Below, in pieces: positions 26,391 to 36,416 of a stretch of DNA of 64,000 nt. The stretch comes from Reticulascus tulasneorum (lineage: Eukaryota; Ascomycota; Sordariomycetes; Glomerellales; Reticulascaceae). The notes beneath the pieces were generated by a model that worked only from the letters and a program-made list of their open reading frames with translations, did no database searches and was not told where the DNA came from. Made by a program: the position numbers and the translations under genes. Numbering within the stretch: the first letter of the stretch is position 1; each line of letters begins with the position of its first letter. The stretch spans positions 1,178,001 to 1,242,000 of the forward strand of contig LSAX01000006.1 of the NCBI GenBank assembly GCA_001557505.1, written 5' to 3'.

Positions 26391-28963
26391 ATGGCTTCAA
26401 GAACGGGTACGCCTACGCCTCAGATGTACAACTTCCCTTTGAAAAGTGCCACCATTTGTACACGCAGCACTGAACTGCAGGACGAAATCAGGAGCTCCTT
26501 TACCTCAAACGTCAGTCTTGTCATCAAGCGTGATAGACAGCTCGCGAACAACGATGGATGGGCGCTTACGAGGAACACTCCGACAAAGCTGTCCTATCTG
26601 CTACTCATTTACTCTGGAGTTCAGCAACTGGTATCTTGCGTATTCAGCCCTTCTTATCACTTGCAATAACATCTTTTGCAGGAACGGCTAGACTTCGCCA
26701 ACCTGGCTTCGGCAACCCGCTCCGACGGTGAACAGTACCCGTATGAGCTTCAATACAGGAACACTTCGCTGCGTTTGAGATATGTCATGCCTCAAAAAGG
26801 GGAAGTTTGTGAACACCGAGTTACCTGAATGTGTTTGTAGATACTGACGCTCTCTTGTCGCAGCAAGTTCGCGATGTTCGCGTTGAGTTCAGCAAACATA
26901 ATGACTTCACCCAAACGCTGAGCATCTTCCGAGGGCTTCACTTGCGCTGTGAGGAGGCATTGAGTGATCCTCGCGCATTGGGGCCTCAGCAAACTCCTCG
27001 CCCGTTTTCTCAGTCCACGGGTTCCCAATTGGCTCCGTCTAGTGGGATCTCGCCGCCGTTTCATTCAAATTCACCACGGATCTTCTCGCCTCGTACAATG
27101 TTGGCCAAGCCATCCTTGCAATATCCTCCCATTGAGTCTACTAGCACTCCTCCTTGGCCCACTGCCTGGATGCCCCCAACGAATCCAAGCCCAAACAATA
27201 TCTTCATATCGCAACACAAACAGGATGCTTCCCCGTTCTTTAGGTCTGCGGGCCCTCGGCCGCCCTCCGCACCAAATTCTCGACAATACCCTGACCAGAA
27301 CTCACCGGACTTTAGCCAGCATGCTTTGCTTCACAACCGTGCTACATCTAGTCAGACATCCCCCTCGATGACTGGATTTAGTGGTAGACCTCTATTATAT
27401 GCCTCTGGTCGGTCTTCGCCGTTTAACCCATCTTCTTATCCATCAAAGGAGTCGCCATTTCGTCCAAACTCAGTCGATGAGATTCGAAAGTTCTTGCCTC
27501 CATCTCGAGATTTGCCTTTCGACTCTGGTTCGCCGGCCCTTGAAGAGGCGACGATTTCAAAGTTGGAAGAGAATAGGCAAGCTCTCTTATCTCAAAACTC
27601 GTTTCTACGTGATGATGACTTCGCCGCCCCTTACTATGCCGGACAGGGCACTGAAATATCCACAGTACCTAACGAAGATGACGTTCCATTGAGAATGCCT
27701 CCACCCCGGCGGCTGCCGTTTTCGACGACACCCAAGTCCACGACTGCCCGAAGTTTAGGTAAGGTTACCTTGACAAACAATACCCCAAAAGTGTCCAAAA
27801 GAAAGCCCAGAGCACGAGTTATAAAGCGTCCCTCTCCTTCCGCATATTCCCCAGCAGAGCCAGTCAAAGAGAAGAGTTTTAAAAGTCTTGCTGGCCCCAC
27901 TGTAATCGACGAGTTAGCCGACTGTTCAAAGACGAAGTCCAAGGGTAAGGGCTCGCGGTCGAACGGCGTTTCTTCAAATGCCAAACCCTCGAAGAAGGCC
28001 GCAAAGAAAGCTCCTAAAGTCACGCCAAGTGCTGTTACTCGAAGCCAAAGGGCGAAGCCAACAGACGCAAGCAAAAGGAAAATCGAAGAAGCTTTAACAA
28101 TCAATCCGAAGCGTATTACATGCGCCAGTGCTAGAAACAAGACAGAGACCGACCTCAGGCGCTCCACGAGCAATATCAGCCATCCGGAAAACTACACAGA
28201 AGACTTAAATGACAAGGCTGGCGATACAGGGAGCGCAGGCTACGATTGGCGTAATAATTATAGCACGTCTTGCAAAGACTTGGGTGTGCAGACCCGAACT
28301 ATCTGTCCCGAGATTACGCCCCAACTACCGTCATTAGCCTGTGCATCTCGTCAAAGTCAGAATGCTGCAATACAAACTCTCCATTCGGCTCAGGTCATGC
28401 CTGGTTATGAGGCGCAGACAACGATTTTACACAGACCGAAGGGCTGCATGGATGGCGGGACCCAGACGGTCCTGCCGTCTATATCCACCAGAGATATGGG
28501 GATCTCGTGTATTCTCAGAAAACCAGAGCCTGAGATTGGTGTTCAAACCACCACAAGCGTCGAGGACGTGGCCACCTATTGCCAGATCAGGATACTAGAA
28601 AAAGATGTTGCCGTTCAACTCATGTGCTCAACCACGTCCACAGAGGTTCAAACGGATGGTAATACATTGGATGCCGAGATTCAAACCTTGCCAAGCTTCG
28701 ATGGAGATCTGTTCCTTGGGGGCTACCAGATGATTGATGATTACTGCGATCTGATTCACGACTATGCTGAAAGGAATCTCACGGCTCTTGATTGTGGCGA
28801 AGAGATAGACATGAGCTATTCAGCCACTGAACTGCAATTGAAGATGGAGAACATGGCCGGTAGGGCTTTAGAGTCTTATGGACCCTGTATCCTCAGTCTC
28901 CCGTTCAACCAACTAATAGGGAGGGTCTATGGGTGGTCTGACGACGCTCGGCAGGTCACATAA
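26391..28963 (+). CDS. Probable Rec114/Rec7-type meiotic DSB protein with C-terminal x-Q-T motif array
   Basis: Three exons: 26391-26630, 26682-26804 and 26864-28963, coding for 820 residues. Intron 2 has a CTGAC branch and CAG acceptor, and splicing it removes an in-frame TGA. The joined N-terminus alternates beta-like strands and ends in DVRVEFSKHNDFTQTL followed by a helix. This order resembles the PH-like Rec114 domain, whose last strand and helix have a similar pattern; the resemblance is from my reading, not a search. A long Ser/Pro-rich, disordered, basic region follows (about residues 150-590). From about 597 to 729 come repeated VQT, IQT, TQT or AQT motifs. The last ~80 residues are again predicted helical. 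Rec114 proteins act with Mei4 and Mer2 on meiotic chromosome axes to license Spo11 breaks. Alternative: an unrelated LC8-binding scaffold. Confidence 0.55.
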
Positions 28964-29204
28964 GGCTACGTCACTCATTACCCGCGCCGTAGGCTCAAGA
29001 GAGCACCAATAAGGCGAAAACTCAGAAGTTCATTCTTAACTTTCAATCATATTCGACCTTTTTCCACGCTGGGACTCCTTTGAGTTTTACCAGAGTATAC
29101 CACCTCAATCGAATTATTATGGTTCCCTTGGCGCATTCGATGCAACTCGAACTCAATATCTTCAGATCTTATTCCATTATCATGCGCCTCACCACCCTCA
29201 TCTC

Positions 29205-29645
29205 TTACTGTCTCATAGCAGCAGCAGATATTCTGATCATAGTTCGTCCATCCTGATTCTTATAACCCCAAATCTTCCTGCGTGTAGCTTTGAAGCTTCT
29301 TCGACCAGCCCTCTGGAGACGCCAAGTTGGCAAGGGTTTTGATGGCGTGAGAACTGGAAGAGCTATTGTTGGGCGGGCCGCTCGAGCTCGGGTTGGGGGA
29401 AGAGATGAAGTGGTGGAACTCTTATGTTTAGCGTCCGAGAATTGTTCACCCGAGCCCTCTGAGATCGCTTGAGAAGTTGTTGCAATTGACGACGACAGAT
29501 CATGATTTGGAACTGCACTGACAGCTACTGATGCTTGAACGGCAGGTGGATTTGGCTTGTCGAGGGAGCGCATCTGTTCCAACCAGGCCAAGATGTATGG
29601 CGTCTTTCTGATAATCCATTTCTGGTTTGAGTTGTGAGAAGACAT
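29205..29645 (-). CDS. Hypothetical protein, 146 residues
   Basis: A single-exon frame with an ATG in good fungal context (CACACAATG at 29645). I recognise no family. The N-terminus (WIIRKTPYILAWLEQM) could form an amphipathic helix; the middle is Ser/Thr/Pro-rich; the C-terminus is strongly basic (RRSFKATRRK). It is convergent with the Rec114-like gene, 241 bp from that gene's stop. It could be a genuine small gene or a chance frame. Confidence 0.35.
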   Translation of the reverse strand: MSSHNSNQKWIIRKTPYILAWLEQMRSLDKPNPPAVQASVAVSAVPNHDLSSSIATTSQAISEGSGEQFSDAKHKSSTTSSLPPTRARAARPTIALPVLTPSKPLPTWRLQRAGRRSFKATRRKIWGYKNQDGRTMIRISAAAMRQ

Positions 29646-30102
29646 TGTGTGACTTTACTTTCGAGACAGTCTTTAGGTTTGGTTAGAACGCTGATTCCGA
29701 TGCGTATATTAAGTGTATCAGGGGGCTTCGGAGGTCTCAAGCAATGGACTTTATGTAGCTGACCAAAGATGATGAAGAGGGCTGTGATTAACATGATTAA
29801 GAAGTAAATGAGCAACAAGTGGAAACAAATACACAATGTCTAGTCGACTGATGATCCAACGGAGATGCCTCTGAATTGAGGTTCTAGGGTCTGCTGTATG
29901 ATGAGACGGAGATACCTAGCTCAGAGAACCATGGTTGGTGAATGTGTGTAACGAAGACACACCGGTGAAGCACTCTCTGCTCACTAACTGTTGAAACGGA
30001 TTTATTCATACATCTATCTACCTACACACCAATCTGCCGTTTTCAATCATAAATTCTTGAGATTTCAAGTTCATTTCCCTCGCTTTGACTTTCACGCTGA
30101 GT
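29646..30102. other. Intergenic upstream of the 146-residue ORF and downstream of MXR2
   Basis: No gene seen. The stretch should contain the MXR2 3' UTR and any promoter of the small hypothetical gene. Confidence 0.5.
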
Positions 30103-30767
30103 TTAAGGCTTGTTCGCGGTCGGTTGGTTTTCCGCGGGCTTATCTTCTGGCGTAAAGTTCAAGCTCACGCTGTTTACACAGTGGCGCTCGTCGGTTGGCG
30201 TAGCGAAACCCTCGCCCTTGAAAACATGGCCCAAGTGACCACCACAGTTTGTGCAAACAATCTCAGTGCGAGCCATTCCGAAAGCTCGGTCTTCGTGTCT
30301 GGTTACTGCACCAGGAATACTGTCAAAGTAGGCTGGCCATCCGCAACCAGACTTGAACTTGTGGTTGGCCTTGTACAGCGGAGTGTCGCAGCCTGCGCAA
30401 GTATAGACGCCATCTGACGGGTAGTGCTTGTCAAAAGTGCCCGATCCTGGAGCCTCAGTGCCTTTTTCTCTTAGGATACGGAATTGTTCTGCCTCGTGTT
30501 AGTGACGGCGCAAGAGACCAGTGAGTTGCGAGACTTACCTTTGTTGAGAACCGCTCGCCACTCATCATTAGATCGCTGGTCGGGATACGTCATTTTGCTG
30601 GACGGAGAAGAGGAGCTGAAGAGACCGCTTAGGAATGGAATAGTAGGCATAGACGCTCGCAATGTGGTGTTGCGAAGGAGACTCGGATGCGTAAGTGGGG
30701 TGGTTCGTAGGCGTGTGAAGTTGGAGAAGCTGAAGATGAGAGTTGAGAAGATGGGTGAGAATCGCAT
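30103..30767 (-). CDS. MXR2: Methionine-R-sulfoxide reductase (MsrB/SelR family), mitochondrial and possibly cytosolic
   Basis: Two exons: 30767-30539 and 30488-30103, coding for 204 residues; the 50-nt intron has a CTAAC branch. The MsrB core (about residues 60-190) shows both zinc CxxC pairs (YTCAGC and VCTNC), the GCGWPAYFDS block, GGHLGHVF, and the catalytic cysteine in RHCVNSVSL. The enzyme reduces methionine-R-sulfoxide in proteins using thioredoxin. The first 38 residues (MRFSPIFSTLIFSFSNF...) are hydrophobic/Arg/Ser/Thr without acids, like a mitochondrial leader. Two further in-frame ATGs at 30650 and 30593 begin MPTIPF and MTYPDQ, the latter right before the catalytic domain, so cytosolic forms are possible. 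The first ATG was chosen because upstream codons contain no other ATG. It is divergent from AGE2. Confidence 0.93.
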
Positions 30768-31489
30768 TGGGAGTATTCTGGGGTTGATTCCGGGAGACGT
30801 GAAAGAATTATATAGATGCTCAATGTAAACGTCTAAGGGAAGTTGAGGCTGAGGTCTTATGCTGTCGTTGGACACATTGCATCAGGAATCATTCGTGACA
30901 AATCATTAACCTTCCGACGCCATGATAAGGCGGGCAGTGCACTGCGTCAACGATTTTTAGTGAGTCCAGCCACACCTCGGTATGGCACGGAGGTTGTCAT
31001 TTGTTCCATCGGCTTCCCCCACCAAGTGCCATCAAGCATTCCTTTGCATCCTTTGGAATCCATATTGAAGATGTTACACGTGTACTGCCCATCAATTCAA
31101 ATACTCACCTAGGTTCCTATGTAACTGGCCACTGGGGTGAATATCGTACTACGTAGTACTATGTAGTTTTGGGACAATGACGACGAGCAAGCAGGAAACT
31201 GGGCTGACAGCTGCCATTCAACGGGCAGACCTGCTGTCACCTGCCAATACGCCAACCACCTTCATCCCGCCATCATTTTGCCTCAGGTTACTGTTCCCTA
31301 GGCCCACCACTTTGGTACACTGAGACCACCTCCGTATTGGTTTAGGCGCCTGGGCAATCGCACTCCAACGAGGCCCTAGACATTCAACGACCAGGTTGTC
31401 AACTTTCGCAGTGTCACTCTCAAACCCAGCCAATTCACGTCCAAACCCGAACCTCCAACCGACTCCTCTCTTAACCCAGATATACTAAT
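30768..31489. promoter_or_regulatory. Divergent promoter region MXR2 / AGE2
   Basis: A 722-bp gap between divergent start codons holds both promoters. The one conspicuous element is a perfect 14-bp palindrome at 31146-31159, annotated separately. Confidence 0.5.
31146..31159. promoter_or_regulatory. 14-bp perfect palindrome GTACTACGTAGTAC
   Basis: The sequence equals its own reverse complement and lies between MXR2 and AGE2, about 330 bp from the AGE2 start. A palindrome of this size could bind a dimeric factor. The core resembles an ACGT-type bZIP site, but no function is shown. Confidence 0.3.
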
Positions 31490-33277
31490 ATGTCTCGACG
31501 GCCACCGAACCCCGCTGCCGAAAGGGCGGCCCAGAACCAACTGACAATCAAGAGCTTGTTGAAATTAGAGGCCAATAAGGTGTGCGCCGACTGCAAGAGA
31601 AACAAACGTAAGTTAGATCTCTCTGCAGCGATCCCGACTCGTGCTGACCATATCATGACATCAGATCCACGATGGGCCAGTTGGAATCTAGGTGTATTCG
31701 TGTGCATTCGTTGTTCGGGTATCCACCGAGGAATGGGCACTCACATCAGCAGGGTCAAATCAGTTGATCTTGACTCGTGGACAGACGAACAGCTGCAGAG
31801 TGTTCTCAGCTGGGGCAATGCCAGAGCCAACAAATACTGGGAAGCCAAGTTGGCTGCAGGGCACGTTCCATCCGAGGCAAAGATCGAGAACTTCATCAGG
31901 ACAAAGTACGAACTCAAGCGATGGGTCATGGACGGCCCAATTCCGGATCCCGCTTCTTTGGACGCCGATGGCGACGATGATATACCCCTGAGCATCGTGA
32001 AGGAAAAGCAGAATATCGAGAGGAAAGAATCGATTCGCAAGGCATCCGTGGGAAATTCTGCCGCCCCGCGAAGAGCACCTGCTCCGCAGCAAGACCTGAT
32101 GGGGGGGGACGACCCCATTCCTCGAGCAAGCACAGCAGGGCCGCCGGCTGGGAACGTTGCTCTAAAAGCAGCGCCTGCTCCGCCAAAGGCTACAAGCACC
32201 AAAGATTCTCTCCTCGGCCTCGATTTCTTTGGCGACCAACCTGCAGCGCCTCCTCGGCCGGCAAGTACAACTGCTGCTGGAGGTTTGGGAGGCCCCTCGA
32301 GGCCAGATCTGAAGCAGTCAATACTCTCCCTTTATGCGTCAGCTCCTAGACCTCAGGTACCACCGCAACAGGCTAGTCAGGCTCCGGGAGGATCCTTTAG
32401 CGGAATGCCTTCGCCACCGATGGGACACCAGCAGCAAAGATCCATCGGCGGCATGAATGACGCATTTAGTGGCCTCAGCTTCTCAAACACATCCTCTCCG
32501 AAGCCTGTGCAGGCTGATCCATTTGCCAGCCTCGCCAGCCCAACAAGACCGACGCATCAGGCTCCTTCATCGAGTGCTTTTGGTGGTCTAAGTGGAGGAA
32601 GCTTTTTTGATACCAAAGCCGCACAACCGGCAGCACCTTCACATCAGAAACAGCCATCGAACAGCGGCTTTGGTGACTTCGGCGGTTTCAGCTCTCCAAG
32701 CCCATCCTCACAACCTAAGCCAACCCCGTCTTCATCCTCTGCAATGGGTGACTTGTTTGACTTTGGAGCACCGTCGCGGCCCGCGGTACCACCCAGCAAT
32801 CCTCCTCCTACTTCCACAGCCACAAATTCTGTTTTCAACCTCTCCGCAACCCAACAAAAATCTCCTCCGCCTGCGACTTCGACTCCCGCCGCTTCATCCA
32901 ACACCATGGGATCTATGGCATCGACCAACTGGTCAGGTTCTGATGTATGGGGATCTAATGCCTGGAGCACACCCGACACCACCACGGCCTCCAATCCTCC
33001 ACTGAAAAGCCCGCAGCTTAGCAAGCCCGCATCCACGGGAGCTACCAATGACTTTGGCTGGGGCAGCCCCGCAGCCGTCGGCTCCGGATCACTTGCTGGG
33101 ACTGCCATCGTTCCTGGTGCGTCCGGTGGTTTCAGCACTGCACCCAAGGTAGCGGCCGATGAAGAGTTTGGCGGATGGACCAGCAGCACAGGACCGGCGA
33201 CTGGCAGCGGTGCGGCAAAGCCCGCCACAGGGGGCTTTGGGGCGAGCGAAGATCTGTTCTCAAACGTGTGGCAGTGA
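31490..33277 (+). CDS. AGE2: ArfGAP protein, Age2/SMAP type
   Basis: Two exons: 31490-31607 and 31665-33277, coding for 576 residues. The N-terminal ArfGAP domain (about residues 12-130) has the zinc finger CADC-x17-CIRC, assembled across the intron, and the catalytic arginine in SGIHRGMGTHIS. The remaining ~440 residues are low-complexity Pro/Ser/Gly/Ala with repeated FGGF/FGDF-like motifs, as in ENTH/clathrin-adaptor-associated tails. Family knowledge: Age2 stimulates GTP hydrolysis on Arf1 in trans-Golgi and endosomal transport. The intron (GTAAGT, CTGAC branch, TCAG) is 57 nt and contains no stop, so an unspliced transcript would stay in frame but insert 19 residues inside the zinc finger. 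Confidence 0.92.
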   Translation: MSRRPPNPAAERAAQNQLTIKSLLKLEANKVCADCKRNKRKLDLSAAIPTRADHIMTSDPRWASWNLGVFVCIRCSGIHRGMGTHISRVKSVDLDSWTDEQLQSVLSWGNARANKYWEAKLAAGHVPSEAKIENFIRTKYELKRWVMDGPIPDPASLDADGDDDIPLSIVKEKQNIERKESIRKASVGNSAAPRRAPAPQQDLMGGDDPIPRASTAGPPAGNVALKAAPAPPKATSTKDSLLGLDFFGDQPAAPPRPASTTAAGGLGGPSRPDLKQSILSLYASAPRPQVPPQQASQAPGGSFSGMPSPPMGHQQQRSIGGMNDAFSGLSFSNTSSPKPVQADPFASLASPTRPTHQAPSSSAFGGLSGGSFFDTKAAQPAAPSHQKQPSNSGFGDFGGFSSPSPSSQPKPTPSSSSAMGDLFDFGAPSRPAVPPSNPPPTSTATNSVFNLSATQQKSPPPATSTPAASSNTMGSMASTNWSGSDVWGSNAWSTPDTTTASNPPLKSPQLSKPASTGATNDFGWGSPAAVGSGSLAGTAIVPGASGGFSTAPKVAADEEFGGWTSSTGPATGSGAAKPATGGFGASEDLFSNVWQ

Positions 33278-33783
33278 CGGGTTGGGGTCAGGGACGAATG
33301 GCAAAATACCATTGGATCATGGGGACGGCCTACGGAGAGTGGCTAGATGCATCTGATTTTACACATGTTGCTGGCATGGACCGGGTGGCTGCATGTCATA
33401 TGTATATGTAGATTGCAAAAGTACCTGGGTCGAGGAACCTCACGATCGTTTAGATGATACAGTTGTGGCATAACCACAGGCCTTTATTTACAATTGCTCG
33501 CAGTGCTTACTTAACGCCATGTCCATGCGCAGGGTATTCCCGTCCACGCCATCATACAAGTTGTCTCCGTCAACCCATTGCGGCCTATCCAACCAGCCAA
33601 ATTCTTTCGGTGAAGTGTATCTAGCAGCATCATCTAGACTATCCGCCAGGATCGCAATTGTAGCTTTCCGCTTGAGCAGTTGCGCCGGCCCACTACTACT
33701 ACTGGTAATACATGGCGATGACTGTTCTATAGTCTGTACCATCTTCCAGATACAAAGTGAATCTCTCGAGTATCCGGCGTTGT
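33278..33783. other. Intergenic, convergent 3' ends of AGE2 and SFT1
   Basis: A 506-bp stretch between two stop codons that should hold both 3' UTRs. I see no further gene; the minus frame 33488-33964 is a shadow overlapping SFT1. Confidence 0.6.
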
Positions 33784-34131
33784 TCAGAAAATCAATTTTA
33801 GGATGTAGTAAAGTACGATAAACACGGCGATGATTATGCCTGACAGCTTGAGGATTGCGACTTTGTTCCCGGATGCGGCCATTCGACCGAGGCGCCCGGC
33901 GGATCCTTTCAGCTGTGTTGTCATGGAGGAAAATGTGTCGGACTAGAAAGTCAGCGGTCAGCAATCATCACGGAACAAGAAGAGCAAGATTCATACTGTG
34001 TTGTCTATCACATCCTGTGCCCTGGCGTTGTCGTAGATGTCAATCGTCACTCCTCTCAGCGCGGACACCTTGGCGGAGAGTTCGTCCAGGCGCGCATTGT
34101 TCTGGCGCTCTCGCTCGTAACCTTCGGCCAT
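33784..34131 (-). CDS. SFT1: Qc-SNARE of the Sft1/Bet1 family
   Basis: Two exons: 34131-33997 and 33942-33784, coding for exactly 97 residues, the same length as yeast Sft1. The SNARE helix starts at about residue 12 (LDELSAKVSALRGVTIDIYD) and continues through TFSSMTTQLKGSAGRLGRM. A C-terminal tail anchor follows (LSGIIIAVFIVLYYILKLIF), so the protein is a type IV membrane protein. Sft1/Bet1-like SNAREs work in intra-Golgi retrograde and ER-Golgi fusion. The intron (33943-33996) lies in the middle of the SNARE motif and joins in phase 0. The choice of Sft1 over Bet1 rests on length and the LF/IF end. Confidence 0.88.
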
Positions 34132-34954
34132 GTTGACTAGCGTTCGCGGTCGGCTAGGAGGTAGAAGAAGCGAGAAGGGAGCGGCGCCCAGGTCCTTTCC
34201 GGGGAAAGTCTGGGCTGTTGATTTTCGAGATGGAGTTTGTTTCAGTTGAAATCCGCAATCAGGTCGCCTTCTGAAGCCCAACTCCGCGAGTCACCTCTAT
34301 GTTCTCTCGTCTTGGGGCCGTTGGGATTGAATATCGCGTGGATTGTCTGTCGCTCTCGAGGATATGCAGTGGGATCGGGGTATCGTGAAGTTCGGTAGTT
34401 GCGGAGTCCAGGGGTCACGGGGAAAGGGGCGAAACAATGACGATGGATGTCGGCACGGCTGGTAAACGTCTGTTCGTTGCGCGGTGGCGCTTGCGTAAGG
34501 CCTTTGCACCGCCACACCCCCCAAAGGCCTCGTGGATGAGGGGAACTCCCCTGTGGGTTGTCCTTATTTTTATTACCGCCGTCAGCTGTTTGTCGTCATT
34601 GGTGTGGTCCTCTGCATCGCCGTAGTTTATTATGCCGACCTAGAGTACCCTCAGCAGCCGCCTCATCACAGACAGCGCTGACTACGGATTCACCTTAAGA
34701 GGACCCCAGGACTACCGAACTATCCACAAGTAGAGCCGATCAGGTACCCTTTTCTGCTCATTTCTTCGGCGAGCAGCCGCTGGCGAAACAAGCATACTGG
34801 CGAACCGACCCCACTAAATAGTTCTACGTGGAAACCGAACAGATCCGTGATCTAGATATTCTTATTCACGCAACATCTTCGACTCCCCCAGACCTTCGGC
34901 ACTCTCCAAACTTCCCTTCCACGTCTTCTAGCTTCCGTAGCCAAATCCGCCGCC
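34132..34954. promoter_or_regulatory. Divergent promoter region SFT1 / YSC84
   Basis: An 823-bp gap between divergent start codons; no gene is seen. The region must contain both promoters, but I could not assign specific sites. Confidence 0.5.
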
Positions 34955-36416
34955 ATGGGTCTCCATAACCCTCTTCCGTCGACGATGGCGTGTAAGTCTG
35001 CTCTTCCGGTTGTCCCGCTCCCCGCCAAGGCCTTCAATGGGATCGCAACGTGTGCTGACAAGATTCTCCTACAGCGGAGTGCAAGAAGTGCGGCAAGATT
35101 CTGACCTCGTTTATCGATCCTCGTCAAGCATTTGGGCCCGACAAGATCATACCTCCCTCCGTCCTTGCCAATGCAAAGGTGAGCATTCTCCTCCTGCCGG
35201 TGTTGGCTTGACCAGGTCACCTGAGGCCTCCCATCCCTCGGGTCGCATCTCCCAAGAACAACTTGCTAACCAGTCGCTCAAACTTGTAGGGTCTCGCGAT
35301 TCTCACGGTTCTCAAAGCTGGCTTTTTAGGTTCTGGTCGTTTCGGAAGTGGTCTCGTCGTTGCGCGTCTGCCTGACGGAGGTTGGAGTGCGCCAAGCGCA
35401 ATAGCGACGGCGGGTGCGGGGTTTGGTGGGCAGATTGGATTTGAGTTGACCGACTTCGTCTTCATTCTCAACGATGCGAGCGCGGTAAAAACGTTTGCTC
35501 AGGCCGGGTCCCTTACGCTCGGTGGCAATGTCTCGATCGCTGCTGGGCCGGTTGGACGGAACGCAGAGGCGGCGGGTGCGGCATCGTTGAAGAGCGTGGC
35601 CGGCATATTTGCTTATTCCAAGACAAAGGGCCTCTTTGCCGGCGTCTCCCTCGAAGGTTCGGCTATCATCGAACGTCGCGATGCAAACGAGAAGCTGTAT
35701 GGAACTCGATATACGGCAGCGCAAATCTTGACGGGCAACATTCGGCCGCCCCCGCAGGCCGCCCCCCTTATGGCTATCCTCAATTCTCGCATCTTCAGCG
35801 GGATGCGAAATGGATCAGTGGACGACGCAATGTACAATGACGTACCCGTCTACGATAATACACATGATGATGTGGTATGGGAGGGTCGACGGGGTAGTGC
35901 CTATGGCGAGGGACAGACCAACGACCGAAACAGCACACACGGAGATGATTCTTTTGGCGGGCCAAAACGGTCCAGCACATGGCAGGACGACGTCTACGAT
36001 CGGCCTACTGGCTTCAATGCCCCGTCCAGATCCAGCACTTTTGCCACAGGAAGAGGAGGCGACAGCGATTACGTGTACAAGGATCAGTCGTCGCCGAAAT
36101 CACCGAGCGATCAAAAGTTTGGGCCTGGGAGACCGGCGGCACCAAAGCCTAACTTTGCGTCGAAAGCTGCGATGCTCAAGAAAAACGAAGCTGTGGCGCT
36201 GTTCACCTTCGAGGCTGATCAACCTGGGGATCTTGCTTTCAAGAAGGGAGAGGTCATAACCGTGCTAAAGAAGACTGAGAGCGCTAATGACTGGTGGTAT
36301 GTGACTTCTGATGTTACCATCGAGTAGTTTGTAAGCTGACCATGACTTATAGGACCGGCATGATCGGCACAAGGCACGGCATCTTCCCGAGTAACTACGT
36401 GAAGATGAAAGAATAG
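34955..36416 (+). CDS. YSC84: Ysc84/Lsb3-Lsb4 actin-patch protein (SYLF + SH3)
   Basis: Four exons: 34955-34991, 35075-35178, 35290-36296 and 36353-36416, coding for 403 residues. The start MGLHNPLPS leads into a SYLF domain (about residues 12-225: ECKKCGKIL, GLAILTVLKAGFLGSGRFGSG, GGQIGFELTDFVFILN, and the SLEGS block), which binds phosphoinositides and actin. An Asp/Ser/Gly-rich linker follows. A C-terminal SH3 domain begins ALFTFEADQPGDLAFKKG; the terminal intron splits its conserved DWW, and the last exon gives GIFPSNYVKM. Family role: cortical actin patches and endocytosis with Las17 and Sla1. Leaving intron 3 unspliced would truncate the SH3 after nine extra residues. Confidence 0.95.

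Noticed and set aside
33488..33964. A 158-codon minus-strand frame near SFT1
   Set aside because: Overlaps SFT1 exon 2 in another frame; the 97-residue SNARE explains the region fully.
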